In this document: positions 60,106-64,000 of the stretch, in pieces
Numbering within the stretch: the first letter of the stretch is position 1
Layout: each line of letters begins with the position of its first letter
Source: Streptomyces massasporeus
GTDB lineage: Bacteria; Actinomycetota; Actinomycetes; Streptomycetales; Streptomycetaceae
Direction of reading: 5' to 3'
NCBI RefSeq assembly: GCF_014648995.1
Contig: NZ_BMSE01000010.1
Location: forward strand, 124,001-188,000
Length of the DNA: 64,000 nt
The notes under the pieces: model-generated
Told to the model about the DNA's origin: nothing
What the model saw: only the letters and a program-made list of their open reading frames with translations
The model's database searches: none
Translations under genes and position numbers: made by a program

Positions 60106-60966
60106 TCACCAGGACACGACGACCCTGTCGCCGTTGCGGACCTGCGCGAACAGCTCCGCGATCGCCTGCTCGTCCCGTACGTTGACGCAGCCGTGCGAGC
60201 CGCCCGCGTAGCCCCGGGCGGCGAAGTCCGCCGAGAAGTGCACGGCCTGGCCGCCGCTGAAGAACATCGCGTAGGGCATGGGCGAGTCGTAGAGCGTCGA
60301 GACGTGGTCGCGGGACTTCCAGTAGACGGAGAAGACGCCCTCCCGGGTCGGCGTGCCCTGCGAGCCGAAGCGGACCGCCATCGTCGACACCGTCCGTCCG
60401 TCGATCATCCAGCGCAGCGTCCTGCTGGTCTTGTCGATGCACAGCACCCGGCCGGTCCGGCAGCGCGGGTCCGGCGGGTCGGCCTGCTGGCCGCCCATCA
60501 GGTAGAGGTCCCACCGGCCCGGCTCGCGCGTCATGCGCACCAGTCGCTGCCAGGTGACGGCGTCGGTCTTCCCGGTGCGCGGCAGCCCGCGCTTGCCCTG
60601 GAAGCCGCTGACCGCCCGCTCCGTCTGTTCGCCGTACGTCCCGGTCGGCCCCTCGAACAGCCAGGCGACCTGCCGCAGCCGGGCCTGGAGCTCCCGGACG
60701 TCCCGGCCGGTGTCACCGCGGGACCACAGCACGCGGGGCGGGGCGGGAGCGGCGGGCTTGTCGTCGTCCGGTGCGGGCGTGGCGCTCGGCGTGTCGCCGC
60801 CCCCGGCGGGCGTGCGGTCCGGGGCCGGGGTCTCGCTGGGCAGCTCGATGTGCACCGGCGAGCGGCGCTTCCCCTCGCCGTCGGGGGTCTGCACCGTGCA
60901 GCCGGTCAGCGCGGCCAGCACGGCGAGCCCCGCTACGAACGCTCTTCCCATGCCCGTGGTACGCAC
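60106..60966 (-). CDS. L,D-transpeptidase lipoprotein with peptidoglycan-binding domain
   Basis: A 286-residue lipoprotein. The lipobox LTGC comes after a short signal (FVAGLAVLAALTGC). A Pro-rich stalk leads to a PG_binding_1 domain (VRELQARLRQVAWLFEGPTG, then TERAVSGFQ), and a YkuD catalytic domain ends with HFSADFAARGYAGGSHGCVN then VRD, in which Cys of SHGCVN is the nucleophile. It would form 3-3 cross-links or attach proteins in the wall. Start GTG 60966 gives a normal signal length and has a GGGGGG stretch upstream; ATG 60951 is also possible. Confidence 0.9.
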   Translation of the reverse strand: MRTTGMGRAFVAGLAVLAALTGCTVQTPDGEGKRRSPVHIELPSETPAPDRTPAGGGDTPSATPAPDDDKPAAPAPPRVLWSRGDTGRDVRELQARLRQVAWLFEGPTGTYGEQTERAVSGFQGKRGLPRTGKTDAVTWQRLVRMTREPGRWDLYLMGGQQADPPDPRCRTGRVLCIDKTSRTLRWMIDGRTVSTMAVRFGSQGTPTREGVFSVYWKSRDHVSTLYDSPMPYAMFFSGGQAVHFSADFAARGYAGGSHGCVNVRDEQAIAELFAQVRNGDRVVVSW

Positions 60967-61091
60967 ACGGCCCCCCGCTCGTCTCACCGATGTGCCCGGA
61001 TGTCACCTGAGATGTTCCCCGGACGTGACCGTTCGCGAACCAGGGGGCATGGTGGTGAGCGAGGTCACTGCTCTGCGGGAGGCACACCACC

Positions 61092-62672
61092 ATGGCGCGT
61101 GAGTCGGAGTCCGGACTGCCCATCGAGCCGGTCTACGGGCCGGAGGCTCTCGAGGGCTGGGATCCGGCGGAGAAGCTGGGGGAGCCGGGGGCGTATCCGT
61201 ACACCCGTGGGGTGTACCCGTCGATGTACACGGGCCGCCCCTGGACGATGCGCCAGTACGCGGGTTTCGGCACGGCGACGGAGTCCAACGCCCGCTACCG
61301 GCAGCTCATCGCGCATGGCACGACGGGTCTGTCGGTCGCCTTCGACCTGCCCACCCAGATGGGCCACGACTCGGATGCGGCGATCGCGCACGGCGAGGTC
61401 GGCAAGGTGGGCGTGGCGATCGACTCGATCGACGACATGCGGGTGCTGTTCGACGGGATCCCGCTGGAGAAGGTCTCGACGTCGATGACGATCAACGCCC
61501 CGGCCGCACTGTTGCTGCTGCTGTACCAGCTGGTCGCCGAGGAGCAGGGCGTCGCCGCGGACCGGCTGACCGGCACGATCCAGAACGACGTGCTGAAGGA
61601 GTACATCGCCCGGGGCACGTACATCTTCCCGCCCAAGCCGTCGCTGCGGCTCATCGCGGACATCTTCCAGTACTGCCGGGTCGAGATGCCGAGGTGGAAC
61701 ACCATCTCCATCTCCGGCTACCACATGGCCGAGGCGGGGGCCTCGCCCGCGCAGGAGATCGCCTTCACCCTGGCCGACGGCATCGAGTACGTGCGCACCG
61801 CCGTCGCCGCGGGCATGGACGTCGACGACTTCGCGCCCCGCCTGTCGTTCTTCTTCGTGGCCCGGACGACCCTGCTCGAAGAGGTCGCCAAGTTCCGTGC
61901 CGCGCGGCGGATCTGGGCGCGGGTGATGCGCGAGGAGTTCGGCGCGCGCGACCCCAAGTCGCTGATGCTGCGCTTCCACACCCAGACCGCCGGGGTGCAG
62001 CTGACCGCCCAGCAGCCCGAGGTGAACCTGGTCCGGGTCGCCGTCCAGGGCCTGGCCGCGGTGCTGGGCGGCACGCAGTCCCTGCACACCAACTCCTTCG
62101 ACGAGGCCATCGCCCTGCCCACCGCCACATCCGCCCGGCTCGCCCTGCGCACCCAGCAGGTCCTCGCCCACGAGACCGACGTGACCGCCACCGTCGACCC
62201 GTTCGCCGGGTCCTACGCCATCGAGAAGCTGACCGATGACGTCGAGGCGGCGGCCGTGGAGCTGATGGACAGGGTCGAGGACCTGGGCGGCGCGGTCGAG
62301 GCCATCGAACAGGGCTTTCAGAAGAACGAGATCGAACGCAACGCCTACCGCATCGCCCAGGAGACCGACTCCGGCGAACGCGTCGTGGTCGGCGTCAACC
62401 GCTTCCGGCTCGACGAGGAAGAGCCCTACGAGCCGCTGCGTGTCGACCCCGCCATCGAGGCCCGCCAGGCCGAACGCCTGGCCGCACTGCGTGCCGAGCG
62501 CGACCAGCCGGCCGTCGACGCGGCCCTGACGGCACTGAAGAAGGCCGCCCAGGGCGAGGACAACGTCCTCTACCCCATGAAAGAGGCGCTCAAAGCCAGG
62601 GCCACCGTCGGCGAGGTCTGCAACGCACTGCGCGAGGTGTGGGGTGCGCACATCCCGTCCGACGCCTTCTGA
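61092..62672 (+). CDS. Acyl-CoA mutase large subunit (methylmalonyl-CoA mutase family)
   Basis: A 526-residue TIM-barrel catalytic subunit of an adenosylcobalamin-dependent acyl-CoA mutase. It aligns with MutB through PWTMRQYAGFGTATESNARY and TINAPAAL, GTIQNDVLKEYIARGTYIFP and SISGYHMAEAGASP. Tyr56 and Arg174 occupy the positions of Tyr89 and Arg207 of methylmalonyl-CoA mutase (Phe/Gln in isobutyryl-CoA mutase), and His211 that of His244. No C-terminal B12-binding domain exists and no small subunit gene follows, so a separate partner must supply cobalamin. The ATG has GGGAGG 9 nt upstream. Confidence 0.9.
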   Translation: MARESESGLPIEPVYGPEALEGWDPAEKLGEPGAYPYTRGVYPSMYTGRPWTMRQYAGFGTATESNARYRQLIAHGTTGLSVAFDLPTQMGHDSDAAIAHGEVGKVGVAIDSIDDMRVLFDGIPLEKVSTSMTINAPAALLLLLYQLVAEEQGVAADRLTGTIQNDVLKEYIARGTYIFPPKPSLRLIADIFQYCRVEMPRWNTISISGYHMAEAGASPAQEIAFTLADGIEYVRTAVAAGMDVDDFAPRLSFFFVARTTLLEEVAKFRAARRIWARVMREEFGARDPKSLMLRFHTQTAGVQLTAQQPEVNLVRVAVQGLAAVLGGTQSLHTNSFDEAIALPTATSARLALRTQQVLAHETDVTATVDPFAGSYAIEKLTDDVEAAAVELMDRVEDLGGAVEAIEQGFQKNEIERNAYRIAQETDSGERVVVGVNRFRLDEEEPYEPLRVDPAIEARQAERLAALRAERDQPAVDAALTALKKAAQGEDNVLYPMKEALKARATVGEVCNALREVWGAHIPSDAF

Positions 62673-62707
62673 GCGCCGGCCGGGGCCGGGGTGTCGGACC
62701 CACGTGC

Positions 62708-62713
62708 GACACT
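62708..62713 (+). promoter_or_regulatory. -10 box of LysE-type exporter
   Basis: GACACT lies 7 nt before the ATG at 62721 with no ribosome site, consistent with a leaderless message. Confidence 0.4.
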
Positions 62714-62720
62714 CGTTGGC

Positions 62721-63368
62721 ATGTTCGGCGTCATCGATCTGCCCACCTACCTGGCGGGCCTCGTCCTGATCATTCTGCTGCCCGGCCCCAACTCGCTGTA
62801 CGTGCTGTCCGTGGCCGCCCGTCGTGGTGTGCGCGCCGGGTACACCGCCTCCGCCGGAGTCTGGTGCGGGGACGCGGTGTTGATGACGCTGTCCGCGGCC
62901 GGGGTCGCCTCGCTGCTCCAGGCGAACGCCGTGCTGTTCGCCATCGTCAAGTACGCGGGGGCCGGATATCTGACCTGGCTGGCCATCGGCATGCTGCGGG
63001 CCGCGTGGGGCATGTGGCGGACGCGCGGGGAGCGGACCGCCGAGGGTGAGGCGCCTCCGCCCGCCGAGGAGCGGCCCTTCCGCCGTGCCTTCGTCGTCAG
63101 CCTGTTCAACCCCAAGGCGATCCTCTTCTTCGTCGCCTTCTTCGTGCAGTTCGTGGATCCGCAGTACGCCTACCCGGCCCTGTCCTTCGTCGTCCTCGGC
63201 GCCCTCGCCCAGTTCGCCAGCGTGCTCTACCTCAGCGCGCTGATCTTCGGCGGCACCAGGCTGGCCGCGGCCTTCCGCCGCCGCCGGCGCCTGTCGGCCG
63301 GGGCGACCTCGGCGGCGGGCGCGCTGTTCCTGGGGTTCGCGGTGAAGCTGTCGCTGGCGAGTTCGTAG
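62721..63368 (+). CDS. LysE/RhtB-family amino-acid exporter (LeuE-like)
   Basis: A 215-residue inner-membrane exporter of the LysE/RhtB family. The N-terminal hallmark LIILLPGPNSLYVLSVAARRG is present, followed by AGVWCGDAVLMTLSAAGVAS and the central FVVSLFNPKAILFFVAFFVQF block. Six helices are expected. It most resembles leucine exporter LeuE. Start ATG 62721 gives the usual N-terminus. It is convergent with a flavin monooxygenase gene, the two stop codons lying in one short palindrome. Confidence 0.9.
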   Translation: MFGVIDLPTYLAGLVLIILLPGPNSLYVLSVAARRGVRAGYTASAGVWCGDAVLMTLSAAGVASLLQANAVLFAIVKYAGAGYLTWLAIGMLRAAWGMWRTRGERTAEGEAPPPAEERPFRRAFVVSLFNPKAILFFVAFFVQFVDPQYAYPALSFVVLGALAQFASVLYLSALIFGGTRLAAAFRRRRRLSAGATSAAGALFLGFAVKLSLASS

Positions 63369-63381
63369 AGCAGACGCTCTA
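63366..63381. other. Palindrome containing both convergent stop codons
   Basis: TAGAGC-AGAC-GCTCTA is a 6-4-6 dyad whose two ends are the TAG stops of the genes on the plus strand (63366-63368) and the minus strand (63381-63379). It could act as a weak bidirectional terminator. Confidence 0.55.
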
Positions 63382-64000
63382 GCACCGGCCGAAGCGGGCC
63401 AGGTACTCCGGGAGACCGGCCGCCGAGTCCCCGGCCCAGCCGACGTAGCCGTCGGGGCGCACGAGGTACAGACCGGGCCCGTACGCGCCGGGTGCGGGGC
63501 CCCGTACAACCGGGATCCGCGCGCCGAGGTCGGGGGCCTGCGCGTCCCCCAGGGCCAGCAGCGTCCAGTGCGGGCCGCGGAACGCGTCGAAGAGCCGGAC
63601 GCCGGTCACCGTCCCGTCGGGTGCGCGGTCGCCCGCCCGCGGCGCGCCCGGGTCGGTCCGGGTCTCGCGGGTGAGCGGCGACTCCCGGTAGCCGAGTCCG
63701 AGTTGGCGGGTCGCCTCACCGCGCCGGGTCTCGCCGCGGTGCACTCGGGTGGACAGTCCGAGCACCTCGGCGGCGACGGGCCGCCGCTCCGTCTCGTAGG
63801 AGTCGAGCAGCGCCGCGTCCGCGCCGTCGCGCAGCACCGCGCCCAGCTTCCAGCCCAGGTTGTAGGCGTCCTGGACGCTGGTGTTGAGGCCCTGGCCGCC
63901 GGCGGGGGAGTGCACGTGCGCCGCGTCTCCGGCGAGGAAGACCCGCCCTGAGCGGAAGTGGTCCGCGAGGGCCGCCCGGGGCCGGAAGTCCGAGGCCCAG
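63379..64000 (-). CDS. FAD-dependent monooxygenase (5' truncated)
   Basis: The C-terminal 206 residues of a class A flavin monooxygenase (polyketide hydroxylase/PheA-TfdB type). The frame is open to the window edge through SDFRPRAALADHFRSGRVFL. The second FAD motif is AGDAAHVHSPAGGQGLNTSV followed by QDAYNLGWKLGAVL, and the tail has the thioredoxin-like C-terminal domain of this group (VRLFDAFRGPHWTLLALGD, then YLVRPDGYVGWAGD). The N-terminal Rossmann motif lies outside the window. Aromatic polyketide or phenol hydroxylation is the family activity; the substrate is unknown. Confidence 0.93.
   Translation of the reverse strand, partial: WASDFRPRAALADHFRSGRVFLAGDAAHVHSPAGGQGLNTSVQDAYNLGWKLGAVLRDGADAALLDSYETERRPVAAEVLGLSTRVHRGETRRGEATRQLGLGYRESPLTRETRTDPGAPRAGDRAPDGTVTGVRLFDAFRGPHWTLLALGDAQAPDLGARIPVVRGPAPGAYGPGLYLVRPDGYVGWAGDSAAGLPEYLARFGRC

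Noticed and set aside
60967..61091. Cobalamin riboswitch before the B12-dependent mutase
   Set aside because: The 125-bp interval is too short and lacks a B12-box-like core.

Overview
The window is chromosomal DNA of a high-GC actinomycete, almost certainly a Streptomyces. The evidence is the very high G+C in third codon positions, GTG/TTG starts, many 4-bp ATGA/GTGA start-stop overlaps, apparently leaderless genes with a TAnnnT box 6-8 nt before the start codon, and gene content typical of the genus. The order mdh, glyA, trpS, D-Ala-D-Ala carboxypeptidase, SCO4848-type membrane protein, sdhCDAB, hexosaminidase, two ECF sigma genes, acyl-CoA mutase matches, from memory, the SCO4827-SCO4869 stretch of S. 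coelicolor. No phage, transposase, CRISPR array, tRNA or rRNA was seen. About 61 genes are called.

Region 1 (1-10704): the 3' part of malate dehydrogenase, a divergent LysR/MFS efflux pair with a T-N11-A operator, then a five-gene operon for choline-to-glycine-betaine oxidation (betB, betA) and quaternary-ammonium ABC uptake (ATPase, fused double permease, binding lipoprotein). Region 2 (10708-14358): three AhpD/carboxymuconolactone-decarboxylase-like proteins, a PEP-mutase/isocitrate-lyase-like protein and a MocR regulator, with back-to-back leaderless promoters.

Region 3 (14431-23395) is the most distinctive part. It is a compact six-gene minus-strand operon: monooxygenase-fold membrane protein, fused PabA-PabB aminodeoxychorismate synthase with a repeat-rich linker of about 370 residues, benzoate-type CoA ligase, second adenylate-forming ligase, flavin hydroxylase, and a class IV aminotransferase-fold ADC lyase. 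It looks like a small pathway that makes, hydroxylates and activates 4-aminobenzoate.

Region 4 (23533-30455): an EamA permease, a YgiB/YgiC-like lipoprotein and ATP-grasp pair, a ZTP (pfl) riboswitch in front of glyA, trpS and a 2'-5' RNA ligase-like protein. Region 5 (30469-35614): divergent dprE2-dprE1 and PAP2-UbiA-GtrA-YihY genes, which together resemble the mycobacterial decaprenyl-phosphoryl-arabinose pathway. Region 6 (35562-46854): D-Ala-D-Ala carboxypeptidase, metallophosphoesterase, family 5 binding protein, an autoregulated-looking TetR/DCC/membrane operon with two palindromic operators, a DUF4132 protein, a secreted lectin-fold protein and a Uma2 protein.

Region 7 (47007-54846): the sdhCDAB operon, an OHCU decarboxylase, a GH20 hexosaminidase and small conserved unknowns. 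Region 8 (54849-64000): a PGRP amidase, two tandem copies of an ECF-sigma plus single-pass-membrane-protein cassette, an L,D-transpeptidase, a mutase large subunit without a B12 domain, a LysE-type exporter and a truncated flavin monooxygenase. Short Streptomyces palindromic repeats lie inside two coding sequences in frame and at the end of a third.
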